Shown in pieces: positions 17,469 to 26,058 of a DNA stretch of 58,189 bases. The position numbers and the translations under genes were made by a program. The notes below the pieces were generated by a model. The model did no database searches. It was given only the letters and a program-made list of their open reading frames with translations, and was not told the DNA's origin. Numbering within the stretch: position 1 is the first letter of the stretch; each line of letters begins with the position of its first letter. This stretch comes from Comamonas testosteroni (GTDB lineage: Bacteria; Pseudomonadota; Gammaproteobacteria; Burkholderiales; Burkholderiaceae_C). The stretch is taken from positions 1 through 58,189 of the forward strand of contig NZ_AWOR01000058.1 in the NCBI RefSeq assembly GCF_000761245.1. Direction: 5' to 3'.

Positions 17469-18620
17469 CTAGGCCGTCAAAGCAACTTGCCACGCGTCAT
17501 AGCCATAGACCCAGTCGGCATTGCCTCCGGCACGCAGCCAGTTATTGCCCCGCGAGCCGATCTGGATCTGACTGGTGCGCTGCTTGCGCATGGCCTCGTA
17601 GTTCTGCAAGGCTTGCGCAACGCCTTCGGAACCCTGCACTGCATCAAGATTGCGGGCCAGCACCACGGCATCTTCGATCGCCATGCCGGCACCCTGGGCC
17701 ATGAACGGCATCATGGGATGGCTGGCATCGCCGAGCAACGATATGCGGCCCTGCGACCAGTGCGGCAGCGGGTCGCGCTCATACAGAGCCGTCTTGAGCA
17801 CGCTGTCACACGCATCCAGCAAGGCCCGTGCATGTGGATGGAAGCCTGCATAAAAGCCGCGCAGTTCGGTCACGCTGCCCTCGGTGGTCCAGGATTCCTC
17901 ATGCCAGGATTCCTGCGCCGTGGTGGCGAAGATGAAGGTGTCGCGGCCCTGATTGAGCGGAAAGGTCACGATCTGGCTGTCAGGAGTCGGTCCCCACCAT
18001 TTGGTGAAGGCACCGATATCGGGAACATGGCGCACGCGCTCGGTTGGCACCACGGTGCGAAACGCCACCACACCGGTAAAGCGCGGGCTCTCTGCGCCAA
18101 ACAGGGATGTGCGCACCACCGAATGAATTCCGTCCGAGCCTATCAGCGCGTCCAGTCCGTCGACTCGCGCGCGGTCGGAAAATTCCACAGCAACACCGGC
18201 ATCGGTTTGCACAATCCGGTTGACGTGTTTGGAGAACTTCACCTGCTCATGGGGAAAGGCATCGGCCAGCGCAGCCAGCAGGTCGGCGCGATGGATGGTG
18301 AGTTGGGGCGCACCGTATTGACGCTCGGCCTCATTGCCCATGGTCAGGCGCGATGTTTCCTCGCCGTTGTCCCAGGTGCGGCTGATACGGTGCGTTGGAC
18401 GGGCAGCCGAAGCCCGTACGGCAGCCGCAATGCCGTCGCCCAGTCCGTCTAGCGCGCGTACAGCATTGGGCGTCAGATTGATGTCGGCGCCCACGCGCAG
18501 GTATTGCCGGCTCTGCTCGAACACCGTCACCTCGTGTCCGTTGCGGTGCAGCGCGTTGGCGGCGGCCAGGCCACCAATGCCGCCTCCCACAATGCCTATT
18601 TTCAATCGTGTCTTGGACAT
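17469..18620 (-). CDS. FAD-dependent aromatic monooxygenase (salicylate hydroxylase-like, group A)
   Basis: A 383-aa flavoprotein hydroxylase. It has the GxGxxG dinucleotide motif IGIVGGGIGGLAAANAL at residues 7-23, the DG motif ALIGSDGIHSVVR, and the GD motif SLLGDASHPMMPFMAQGAGMAIEDA that binds the FAD ribityl chain. Such enzymes hydroxylate an activated aromatic ring, sometimes with decarboxylation, using NAD(P)H and O2. The start at 18620 is set by AAGGAG 6 nt upstream. It is divergent from an AraC-type regulator. Its family resembles salicylate and 6-hydroxynicotinate hydroxylases; the substrate is not assignable from sequence. Confidence 0.87.
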   Translation of the reverse strand: MSKTRLKIGIVGGGIGGLAAANALHRNGHEVTVFEQSRQYLRVGADINLTPNAVRALDGLGDGIAAAVRASAARPTHRISRTWDNGEETSRLTMGNEAERQYGAPQLTIHRADLLAALADAFPHEQVKFSKHVNRIVQTDAGVAVEFSDRARVDGLDALIGSDGIHSVVRTSLFGAESPRFTGVVAFRTVVPTERVRHVPDIGAFTKWWGPTPDSQIVTFPLNQGRDTFIFATTAQESWHEESWTTEGSVTELRGFYAGFHPHARALLDACDSVLKTALYERDPLPHWSQGRISLLGDASHPMMPFMAQGAGMAIEDAVVLARNLDAVQGSEGVAQALQNYEAMRKQRTSQIQIGSRGNNWLRAGGNADWVYGYDAWQVALTA

Positions 18621-18763
18621 GTTTGCTCCTTGATATGGGTATGGTTTGCGCGTTCCGGGCTGCGCTGGTCGCCCGCTTCCGGTGCCAGCCAGTGTCGACA
18701 AGGCCGCTTGTCACGTGAAGCGCAAAGCATCCATAAAATGGCACAAATCGTCCGGAATCCTCC

Positions 18764-19735
18764 ATGAAACAAAGTAGCGACCATTTAAGCGACGTGCTGG
18801 CCATCTGCCGAGCCGAGCGCGCAGTGACGGCCAGCTTTTCATTGGGTGAGCCTTGGGCGCTCGCGTCTGAAGGAGTGCCAGGGACCATGATCCGCGTCGC
18901 CCAGGGGCAGCCGTATTGGCTGCAAGTACAGGGCCAGTCACCGTTGCAGGTCTTGCCTGGCGATCTGGTGGTGCTGCCGCAGGGCAGTCCGCACGTAATT
19001 GCGTCGGACCTCGCGCTGGCTCCGGTTCCGTTCGCACGCATGATCGAACGCTTTGCCCAGGGTCCAAAGGACGAGAATCCTCTGACGTTCGAGCATGGCG
19101 GAGGTGGGGACCAGACCCGCATCGATTCGGTGCTGCTCTGGATATCGGCCTACTGCCGGCACACCATATTGACTCTGCTGCCGCCGCTGCTGCACATACC
19201 TGCAGCGCAGGCCGCACCGCCGGCCATGCTGGGCAGCATGCTGCAGACTCTGATAGAGGACTCGCTGGCGCGACGCGCTGGCTGGCGTTTGGCAGCCGCG
19301 CGCTTGGGTGAGCTGGTCCTGATCCACTTGCTCAGCAACCATTTCGCCGCACAGCAGCAGCGTGGTCAAGGCTGGGTGCGCGGCCTGGCTGATGTACAGA
19401 TTGCCAGGGCCATGGCCGCCATCCATGGTCGCCCCAGCCATGGGTGGACTTTGCAGGCCCTGGCCAGGGAGGCGGCCATGTCGCGCTCGCTCTTTGCCGA
19501 AAAGTTCAAGACGCTGGTTGGAGAGTCGCCCATGGCCTATCTGCAGCAGCAGCGCATGGCACATGCCGCCCAGCAACTGGAATCGGGTTTGCCGCTGGCC
19601 CAGATCGCCGAGGATTGCGGCTACGAGTCAGAGCGCGTTTTTGCTCGCGCCTTCAAGCGCTGGTGCGGTCTGCCGCCGCGCGCCTATCAGCGCAACACCA
19701 AGGCGCTCAGAAACGAATTCGCTGCGCTGAAATGA
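18764..19735 (+). CDS. AraC-family transcriptional regulator (cupin plus HTH_18)
   Basis: A 323-aa regulator. The N-terminal half is a cupin_6 effector domain (SLGEPWALASEGVPGTMIRVAQGQPYWLQ, then LPGDLVVLPQGSPHVI). The C-terminal ~100 residues are the double HTH (WTLQALAREAAMSRSLFAEKFKTLVGESPMAYLQQQRM, then PLAQIAEDCGYESERVFARAFKRW and PRAYQ). It is divergent from the FAD monooxygenase over a 143-bp spacer and so is its likely activator. Confidence 0.9.
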   Translation: MKQSSDHLSDVLAICRAERAVTASFSLGEPWALASEGVPGTMIRVAQGQPYWLQVQGQSPLQVLPGDLVVLPQGSPHVIASDLALAPVPFARMIERFAQGPKDENPLTFEHGGGGDQTRIDSVLLWISAYCRHTILTLLPPLLHIPAAQAAPPAMLGSMLQTLIEDSLARRAGWRLAAARLGELVLIHLLSNHFAAQQQRGQGWVRGLADVQIARAMAAIHGRPSHGWTLQALAREAAMSRSLFAEKFKTLVGESPMAYLQQQRMAHAAQQLESGLPLAQIAEDCGYESERVFARAFKRWCGLPPRAYQRNTKALRNEFAALK

Positions 19736-19881
19736 GGTTCTCCAGCCGCTTGCGTGCGGCACCTCAATCAAGCGCAGTCTGCCTCGCCAACTGCCCTCGC
19801 AAACTGAAGAGCAGGTGCCCTTGACACCTTCGCCTCGGATTTCATAGTGGCGGCTGGACATTGTTCGCATTGCCTGTCTGT

Positions 19882-22068
19882 TCAATAACGATAGGTGGCA
19901 GTCAGCAGGAAGTTGCGGCGTTCGCCGTAGAAGCAGTCGCCGCGCGACAGGCATTGGGTGATCACCACCTTGTCGCCGATATTGTTCGCATGCAGGGCAA
20001 GGCGCCAGTCGCCAGCGTCATACGCCACCATCGCGTCTGCCAGCAGGGATGATGGCGTGTCAATGGCAGAAGTGCCGCTCCACTGCGGTCCGAGATAGCG
20101 CACGCCCGCGCCAACGCTCCAGCCGCCGCGGCCCTGGGCCGCAAAGCGGTGCATGAGCCAGCTCGATGCCATATGGCGTGATACCGCGGCCACGCGCTGC
20201 CCCTGATCACCAGCGTTGCTGCGGCTGATCTTTGCGTCGGTATAGGCGTAGGCCAGTGTCCAGTCCCAGTTTCTGGCCAGGCTGGCGATCAGCTCGGCTT
20301 CAAAGCCCTGGGTTTTGACCTCGCCCAGCTGCAGGCTGTTGAGAGGGTTGGCAGGGTCATTGGTCTTGCGATTCTGTTCACGCAGGCCGTATACCGCGGC
20401 ATAGCCAGAGATGCCTTTGCCCTCGGGAATCCATTTCACACCGGCTTCCAGCTGCTTGCCGCGTTGGGGCTTGAACGGCGTGCCGTAGAAGTCCACACCG
20501 CCCAGTGGCTGGAAGGATTCCGTATAGCTGACATACGGTGCCCAGCCGCCGCCGGCCTGGTAGGTCACGCCCAGGCGCTTGGTGGTGGCAGAGTCGTCGG
20601 CAGCCGCTGCCGGGCGACCTTCGGTCTCGGTTTTGGCCTTGTCGTGACGCAGGCCCACCGTCGCGGTCCAGGGGCCCCAGCGCAACTGATCTTGCAGATA
20701 GAAGCCGAGCTGGCGCTGTGCCACGTTGGGCGCACGTACCAGCTGGGAGGCCGAGGGCGGCGTGAACGTGCCATACACGGGGTTGTAGACATCCAGGGCT
20801 GTGCCTGGTCCGCGCCAGTTGGACTGGTTGCTGGTGTTGCGCTGCCAGTCCATGCCGGCCAGCAACTGGTGTTGCACCTCACCGGTCTGCAGCAGGCCTT
20901 CGAGCTGCGTGTCGACCAGCAGCATGCGTCCGCCGTTGATCTGCCATACGGCATCGCGCTGTACGGTGCGGCCATTGGCGTCAAACACCGGACGTGCAGG
21001 GCGGCCGGTGGCTGCATTGGCTGCAAAGCTGGTGTAGAGCGTACGGTAGTCCACCTCGCTGATGGTGCGGCGCAGGTTCTGGCGCAGTGTCCATTGCGAG
21101 TTCAGGCGGTGGCTGAACAGATAGCCAAAGGATTTGTTTTCGGAGTCGTACTTGTCCCAGCCTGGTTCGCTGATAAAGGTGCGGGTAGGAATCTGTCCGT
21201 AGGGGCTGGGCAGGCGCGTGCCCTGCCAGGGAAAGAACTGGGTGATGGAGCCGCTTCTGTCCTTCTGGTACAGGGCTTGCAGCGTCAGCGAAGTATCGGT
21301 GCTGGGACGATAGGTCAGGGAGGGCGCAATCACCACGCGGTCGTCCTTGACATGATCGACCTGGGTGTTGCTGTCGCGGCCCACGGCCACCAGGCGATAC
21401 AGCCACTTGCCTTCCTCGTCCATGGCGCCGGTCATGTCGCTGGCAATCTGCTTGCGGCCGTGGCTGCCCAGCTGTATCTGCACCTCACGCATGCGCTCGG
21501 CCTGGGGGCGTTTGCTGGTCAGGTTGAGCACACCGCCCACGCTGCCCTGGCCGTAGAGCACGGAGGAGGGGCCGCGCAGGAATTCCACGCGCTCCAGCGT
21601 GTAGGGCTCGACCTTGATGTTGTTGTAGGTGCCGTAAGTGCGTAGCAGCCCGTCCTGGTACTGACTGACATCACCGCCGCGGGCCTTGAAAGAGTCCACG
21701 CGGTTGTCGAAATAGCTGGAGTTGATGCCCGCTGTGTAGCGCGTGGTTTCGCGCAGGGTGGTCACGCCCTGGGCTTCGAACTGGTCGCGCGTGACCACGC
21801 TGATCGATTGGGGCGTTTCGATCAGGGGCGTATCTGTCTTGGTGGCCGAAATCGCCCGCCGTGCGACAAAGCCGGTGACCGGGCCTGTGGCGGTTTCGCC
21901 GGCCAGGCTGTCTTGCACGGTAACGGGGGCCAGCATGACTTCGGCACTGCCGTCTGCGCTGGGTGCGGGAAGCGAGGTCTGTGCCTGAGAGCCCAGGCTC
22001 AGGCAGGCCAGGGCGCTGAGCAAGGTCAGCGATGCTCGGCTGGGGACGCCGGGGAATGGGTGGTTCAT
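19882..22068 (-). CDS. TonB-dependent siderophore receptor
   Basis: A 728-aa outer membrane receptor for a ferric siderophore (FhuA/FpvA class). After a signal peptide (SLTLLSALACLSLGSQA) comes the plug: SATKTDTPLIETPQSISVVTRDQFEAQGVTTLRETTRYTAG, then VEFLRGPSSVLYGQGSVGGVLNLTSKRP. A 22-strand barrel follows, ending FLLTATYRY with an aromatic last residue. No STN domain is present, so it does not signal to a sigma factor. The start at 22068 is chosen for the signal peptide; the frame is open to 22107. It lies 84 nt after the DUF4198 gene and is probably cotranscribed with it. The ligand is unknown. Confidence 0.9.
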   Translation of the reverse strand: MNHPFPGVPSRASLTLLSALACLSLGSQAQTSLPAPSADGSAEVMLAPVTVQDSLAGETATGPVTGFVARRAISATKTDTPLIETPQSISVVTRDQFEAQGVTTLRETTRYTAGINSSYFDNRVDSFKARGGDVSQYQDGLLRTYGTYNNIKVEPYTLERVEFLRGPSSVLYGQGSVGGVLNLTSKRPQAERMREVQIQLGSHGRKQIASDMTGAMDEEGKWLYRLVAVGRDSNTQVDHVKDDRVVIAPSLTYRPSTDTSLTLQALYQKDRSGSITQFFPWQGTRLPSPYGQIPTRTFISEPGWDKYDSENKSFGYLFSHRLNSQWTLRQNLRRTISEVDYRTLYTSFAANAATGRPARPVFDANGRTVQRDAVWQINGGRMLLVDTQLEGLLQTGEVQHQLLAGMDWQRNTSNQSNWRGPGTALDVYNPVYGTFTPPSASQLVRAPNVAQRQLGFYLQDQLRWGPWTATVGLRHDKAKTETEGRPAAAADDSATTKRLGVTYQAGGGWAPYVSYTESFQPLGGVDFYGTPFKPQRGKQLEAGVKWIPEGKGISGYAAVYGLREQNRKTNDPANPLNSLQLGEVKTQGFEAELIASLARNWDWTLAYAYTDAKISRSNAGDQGQRVAAVSRHMASSWLMHRFAAQGRGGWSVGAGVRYLGPQWSGTSAIDTPSSLLADAMVAYDAGDWRLALHANNIGDKVVITQCLSRGDCFYGERRNFLLTATYRY

Positions 22069-22152
22069 GGTGCTGTTGTCAAATAGATGGTCACGGACAA
22101 TGACCACCAGGGGTGGTCGGAGCGGTTGCTGGAGTGAACGGGAGGCTCTGCG

Positions 22153-22869
22153 TCAGGGCTTGACGGCGGACGGCAGGGCGGGGGAAGGCATGCCGTCCTT
22201 GACGCTGAAGCTCAACGTGGTCACATAGCTGGCCTCGCCATAACTCTTGCCTTGCGCCTCGCCGCCTTGCTTGTCGCTGTGATGCACTTCGGCCACGTAC
22301 AGGCCCTTCCAGGGCAGGGCAAAGTTGACCCGGCCTTGCTCGTCGCTTTGCGCCTCGCGCGACCAGCCCGAGGGGGCGACGATTTGCACTTTGGCCTTGG
22401 GCAGTGCCAGACCGTTGAAGCTCACCATGAATTGGCCCGGCTGGCCCGTGGGCACCAAATCCAGGGCCTGGGCATTGACGGCCACGGCCTGTGCCGGCGT
22501 TGCCACCCAGCGGGCCGCAGGTACCCACAGCAAGGCTGGCTCATTGCGCTTGCTGCGGTCGATCAAGGGATAGGCGGCGCTGGCAAAAAGGGTTTGGGCC
22601 TGGCTTGCCGCGTTGTAGCTGAAGCCCGTGGCGTTTCGCTGGCCGCTTAGTTGTTGCGTGCCGCCGGCTGTTTGCTGGGCCAGCGTGGGCGTGGCCAGGA
22701 ATTTGTCCAGCGCCCCAGGCGAGGTCTCGCGCAGGTTGTCATTGAACTCACCAAAGAACAACTGGGCCTGGCCGCCATCGTTTTCCAGCCAGACTTGATG
22801 AGCTTGGGCTGTGCCCAGGCTGGCAAGCAGCAGAGTGGCGAGAGCACTGGGATGATAAAAACTGCGCAC
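22153..22869 (-). CDS. DUF4198 exported protein, iron-uptake associated
   Basis: A 238-aa periplasmic or surface protein with signal peptide (LATLLLASLGTAQA, then HQVWLENDGGQ). It matches the DUF4198 pattern: an early His-x-x-Trp, a central beta-rich region (PLIDRSKRNEPALLWVPAARW) and a late Ig-like section (NGLALPKAKVQIVAPSGWSREAQSDEQGRVNF). The gene starts with GTG at 22869, preceded by AAGGAGATTTT. DUF4198 proteins often sit next to metal or TonB transport genes; the biochemical role is not established. It is upstream of the siderophore receptor on the same strand. Confidence 0.8.
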   Translation of the reverse strand: MRSFYHPSALATLLLASLGTAQAHQVWLENDGGQAQLFFGEFNDNLRETSPGALDKFLATPTLAQQTAGGTQQLSGQRNATGFSYNAASQAQTLFASAAYPLIDRSKRNEPALLWVPAARWVATPAQAVAVNAQALDLVPTGQPGQFMVSFNGLALPKAKVQIVAPSGWSREAQSDEQGRVNFALPWKGLYVAEVHHSDKQGGEAQGKSYGEASYVTTLSFSVKDGMPSPALPSAVKP

Positions 22870-23207
22870 GAAAATCTCCTTGGATGCTGGATAGGTGAAT
22901 GAATTGCTCTGAGCGAGTGAAGGTCTTCTGCCCGATATCCGGACTCAAGCGCCGGCCCGGACTCCAAGAAAAGAGAGCCTGTTGATCTCTTGTATGGCCC
23001 TGTGCTCTTTCCTCGCACCTCTTGTTCAATCGATTGGCTACGGCCAGCCATGCAAGTGCCGTAGCGGTTGGTGCATCGCGATGCGCATGCAATGTCCTTG
23101 CCCGGTCATGATCGGGATTTCTTTCGCATCAATAGCTGCTTGGGTTCAGTCATTGATGCTCAGCGGCTCTCTGATTCGTGACCCCTGCGGGTTCTGAGTG
23201 CAGTCCG
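22870..23207. other. Intergenic leader before DUF4198-receptor genes
   Basis: These 338 bases separate the DUF3325 gene end from the DUF4198 start. A 12-base palindrome GCATCGCGATGC lies at 23073-23084, and a hairpin CATCAAT/ATTGATG at about 23127-23158 may end the upstream transcript. The last 120 bases before the GTG start are rich in GTCCGG-type repeats that could fold, but no complete known riboswitch core is visible. No gene is supported. Confidence 0.5.
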
Positions 23208-23567
23208 TCAAGGGCCGAGGCGGTCGAAGGTAAAAACCAGTACTCCCAGTGCCAGTGCCATCAAGCCAAGCAGGGGCAGGCGCTGCGCCTGCCAGGTCGC
23301 CATGCTGGTGGCAGCCAGAGCCGCCAGGCAAAGAGCGGCCGTCCACACCGTGGCCGACATGGCTGCGGTGGTTGCGCCCGCAAAGCCCAGAGCAATGCCC
23401 AGTGACAAGGCCAGCAGGATCCAGCCGGCTTGGAACAGGCGCTGGCGGCGCAGTACTGCGGCGGGAGCGTCACTCTCGACACCCGGCCAAGCGTCTTCAT
23501 GATGTCGGTCCATGGCCAGGGCAAGAGCCGTCCAGGCGGCAAAGCACAACAGAAAGTCGAGCAGCAT
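23208..23567 (-). CDS. DUF3325 small membrane protein
   Basis: A 119-aa integral membrane protein with about four hydrophobic segments (MLLDFLLCFAAWTALALAM, then GWILLALSLGIALGFAG, then TAALCLAALAATSMATW and LLGLMALALGVLVFTF). DUF3325 proteins are the usual third partner of DUF3649 and PepSY proteins next to TonB receptors. The ATG is 2 nt after the PepSY gene stop with GGAGG just upstream, so it is translationally coupled. Function is unknown; a part in periplasmic iron release or uptake is inferred from context. Confidence 0.82.
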   Translation of the reverse strand: MLLDFLLCFAAWTALALAMDRHHEDAWPGVESDAPAAVLRRQRLFQAGWILLALSLGIALGFAGATTAAMSATVWTAALCLAALAATSMATWQAQRLPLLGLMALALGVLVFTFDRLGP

Positions 23568-23569
23568 TG

Positions 23570-25288
23570 CTATGCCTCCTGCGCAGTGTTGTCGCCAGGG
23601 ATCCGCTGGGAGCCGGGCTTTCGTCCGGGGGCAGCCGCGGCCTTGACGTGGGCTGCATGTCTGGCTGCGGGCTGGGGCCTGTGTTTCAGCAGATGCCGGG
23701 TGAGGGCGGCAAGCATCAGCCCCGTGGCCGCAAAACTCAGGTCCATGCCGGCCCAGCTCCAGTCCATGGCCGGCAGGCTGATGCCCAGATGAGTTGAAGT
23801 GGTCAAGGCATTGACCAAAGGCAATAGCAGGTATGCGGTGGCGGCCATACCCAGCACCAGCGCCCATCCTTCGCGCACGGGCCGGATCAGACCCAGCAGC
23901 AAGGCCAGCGCCCAGGTGCCGAAGAAGCAGGACAGTTCGGCATCGGGGCGGCCTGGCATCTCCAATGGCAGCAGCCGGTTGGCCAACAGATAGGCCGCGA
24001 TCGCCAGCGGCAGGCCGCCCATGAGGCCGATATTGAAACTTGCCACCAGCCGTTCTCCAAAGGGCAGGGGAGCGGCAGGTGTCTTGCGCAGCGCCTGGGC
24101 GCGGCGCTTGACCGACCACAGTATCAGGCCCGAGGCAATCATCAGCGAACCCATGACGCCAAAGCCAAACAGCACCCAGCGCATCCCGATATCGGCGAAG
24201 CGCCCCAGATGCAGGCCATAGAGCACGCCATAGGTTTTGACGGCCGGGCTTTGCGGATCGACCTGGGTTTGCAGCTGGCCGGTGCTGCCATCGAAACGCA
24301 GCCGCGCTGGTCCGTATTGCAGCCTGTCGCCGTCGTGGCGGGTGATCTCCACCACAGGGCCCTGGCTGTCGCTGCGCACGGCGATGCTGCCGACACGACC
24401 GCCACGCCACAGCTGACTGGCCTGGTTCAGCATGGGGGGCAGATCCAGCATAGGCAGGGGTTCGGCCTGCGCGTTGCTGCCACGCCTGGCGCTTCGCGCG
24501 CCGGGAGCATCGCCCTGCAGTTCGGAAAAATAGCTTTGAGTGTCCGTTCCTTTCGCGCCAGGGTAGACGGCAGCGATGCCGGCCGGCATATACAGGGCGT
24601 GAAAAATCATCAGACCGCTGAAGGTGATCATCAGATAGAACGGCAACACCAGTACCCCCGAGACGTTGTGTGCGTCCAGCCAGGCGCGCTGCCCGCCCTT
24701 GCGCGGGCGAAAGGTGAAGAAGTCCTTGAAGATGCGGCGATGTGTGACCACGCCGGTCAGCAAGGCGATGAACATCATCAGCGTCGCCACGCCCACCACC
24801 CAGCGGCCCTGAATCGTCCAGCGGCCCTTGTGAGCGGTGCGAAGCTCGAAATGAAAGCGGTAGAAAAATTCTCCGCCGGCGGTCTCGCGGGCTTGCAGTG
24901 TCGCGCCGGTTTGCGGGTGCAGCAGCAAAGTCTCGAAGCGGCTGTTGGGCTTGTCGCGCCACAGCACATTGACGGCCGGCGTACGTTCATCGGGCAGACG
25001 CATGATGAAGTTGCTGACGCCTGGCGCGTGCCTGTGCAGCGCAGCCTGCGCACGTTGCGCAACATCACTGTCGGGTAGTGGCAGGCCATGAAGTTCGGGC
25101 CGCATCCACAAATTGAATTCGTTCTTGAAGAAGCTCAGCGTGCCGGTGACGAAGATCGCAAACAGAAGCCAGCCCAGAATCAGCCCCGACCATGTATGCA
25201 GCCAGGACATGGCCTGGCGGAAACCCTCTTGTTCGGGCTGGCGCGTGGTTCTGGCGCTTGTCTTGGTTTGAGGGTGAGGGGGGGTCAT
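23570..25288 (-). CDS. PepSY-associated transmembrane protein (iron-regulated, ferric reductase-like)
   Basis: A 572-aa inner membrane protein. TM1 is MSWLHTWSGLILGWLLFAIFVTGTLSFF with the conserved His-x-Trp-x-Gly motif. A periplasmic domain with PepSY elements follows, then TM pairs (VGVATLMMFIALLTGVVTHRRIF; LVLPFYLMITFSGLMIFHALYM; VLFGFGVMGSLMIASGLILWS). The family is often annotated as sulfite or ferric reductase-like and is found in iron-uptake operons with DUF3649 and DUF3325, exactly as here. The start at 25288 overlaps the DUF3649 stop by 4 nt (ATGA). The longer frame to 25657 is the shadow of that gene. Confidence 0.88.
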   Translation of the reverse strand: MTPPHPQTKTSARTTRQPEQEGFRQAMSWLHTWSGLILGWLLFAIFVTGTLSFFKNEFNLWMRPELHGLPLPDSDVAQRAQAALHRHAPGVSNFIMRLPDERTPAVNVLWRDKPNSRFETLLLHPQTGATLQARETAGGEFFYRFHFELRTAHKGRWTIQGRWVVGVATLMMFIALLTGVVTHRRIFKDFFTFRPRKGGQRAWLDAHNVSGVLVLPFYLMITFSGLMIFHALYMPAGIAAVYPGAKGTDTQSYFSELQGDAPGARSARRGSNAQAEPLPMLDLPPMLNQASQLWRGGRVGSIAVRSDSQGPVVEITRHDGDRLQYGPARLRFDGSTGQLQTQVDPQSPAVKTYGVLYGLHLGRFADIGMRWVLFGFGVMGSLMIASGLILWSVKRRAQALRKTPAAPLPFGERLVASFNIGLMGGLPLAIAAYLLANRLLPLEMPGRPDAELSCFFGTWALALLLGLIRPVREGWALVLGMAATAYLLLPLVNALTTSTHLGISLPAMDWSWAGMDLSFAATGLMLAALTRHLLKHRPQPAARHAAHVKAAAAPGRKPGSQRIPGDNTAQEA

Positions 25289-25593
25289 GCTTCCACTCCC
25301 AACCACAATGGCCCATACAGCGCTGCGCTTAGGGCTAGGGCAGGAAGGAGTACACCGGCCCAGGCAAGCCAAGCCGTGCGTGCATAAAAGGCCCAGGCGA
25401 TCGCCATGGCATAGATCAGCCAGGACAGCAAGGTGGCTGTCATTACCGCCTCCACGCGGCTCATCAAGGAACTCAGCAGCAGACTCAGGGCAGCAGTACT
25501 GACTGCGGCCAGCGCATAGCCTCCAAGGACGGCAGCCAAACTGCGCGAGGCAACCGCAAGGCGGTAGTGAATAAGGGGCGATGTGGCTTTCAT
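25285..25593 (-). CDS. DUF3649 small membrane protein
   Basis: A 102-aa membrane protein with three hydrophobic helices (LAAVLGGYALAAVSTAALSLLL, LLSWLIYAMAIAWAFYA, LAWAGVLLPALALSAALYG). The start at 25593 follows AGGAGGCGGT. It is the first gene of the DUF3649-PepSY-DUF3325 operon, downstream of a Fur-box-like site at 25810-25824. Known as an iron-uptake associated family without an assigned activity. Confidence 0.85.
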   Translation of the reverse strand: MKATSPLIHYRLAVASRSLAAVLGGYALAAVSTAALSLLLSSLMSRVEAVMTATLLSWLIYAMAIAWAFYARTAWLAWAGVLLPALALSAALYGPLWLGVEA

Positions 25594-25809
25594 ACCGCCT
25601 CCTGATGCGCTGGAGCTGGGCGGCAAGGATTGCCGCAGACAGGAGCTGCAACGACAAAGCGCGGGTGAATCACCCTTGGCGAGGAAAAGCAGGTATACGG
25701 AGAGCTCAGCATGACAGACAACCAAACGATGCAGTCGATTCGCTGGCTGGCTTGTGTCAAGAAATCATGCTGGCATGCGAAGAAATGTAAAGCCGATTAT
25801 AGATATTGT

Positions 25810-25824
25810 TGAGAATGATTTTCA
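25810..25824. promoter_or_regulatory. Fur-box-like site 1
   Basis: TGAGAATGATTTTCA matches the 7-1-7 Fur consensus TGATAATNATTATCA at 12 of 14 defined positions. It lies 217 bases upstream of the DUF3649-PepSY-DUF3325 operon. Confidence 0.7.
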
Positions 25825-26008
25825 TTCATTCCTGTTCGGCTTGCAAAAAAAAGCATCATCAGCTCTTTCGACCATCGGAGCATTGCCAGCATCAGCTGAT
25901 GCCTCAAGACCTCCATGTAGCTCTGGCAGATTCATCGCCAAGGGCCAGGTCGGCATTCCCTTGAGCCATACATGGATAAGCATGGCATGTGTTTCAAATG
26001 AATACAAT

Positions 26009-26023
26009 TGAGAATGATTCTCA
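26009..26023. promoter_or_regulatory. Fur-box-like site 2
   Basis: TGAGAATGATTCTCA matches the 7-1-7 Fur consensus TGATAATNATTATCA at 12 of 14 defined positions and is symmetric apart from its centre. It ends 35 bases before the sigma-factor ATG, where bound Fur would block the promoter. Confidence 0.78.
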
Positions 26024-26058
26024 GTAATTAAATTTGAACCGTACGGAAATCATGAGTC

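Larger units (their letters stand above)
25594..26058. promoter_or_regulatory. Divergent iron-regulated promoter region
   Basis: About 465 bases between the minus-strand membrane-protein operon and the plus-strand heme locus. They hold two Fur-box-like sites (25810-25824 and 26009-26023), one oriented toward each operon. The middle is AT-richer than its surroundings. Short frames here (for example 25754-26011) cross both Fur sites and are not supported as genes. Confidence 0.65.

Noticed and set aside
17063..18452. Long plus-strand frames antisense to the FAD monooxygenase
   Set aside because: They mirror the codon structure of the minus-strand gene, have no family motifs and no ribosome sites; typical high-GC shadows.
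22870..23000. Possible cobalamin riboswitch upstream of DUF4198/TonB receptor (GAGTCCGGATATCGGGC-like end)
   Set aside because: The core B12-box (GCCACTG) and the CCCGCAACTGT segment are missing on the relevant strand, so the resemblance is to one short piece only.
23208..24962. 584-residue minus-strand open frame
   Set aside because: Most of it is the wrong frame of the PepSY gene; only the final 119 codons, starting at 23567, are a real gene (DUF3325).
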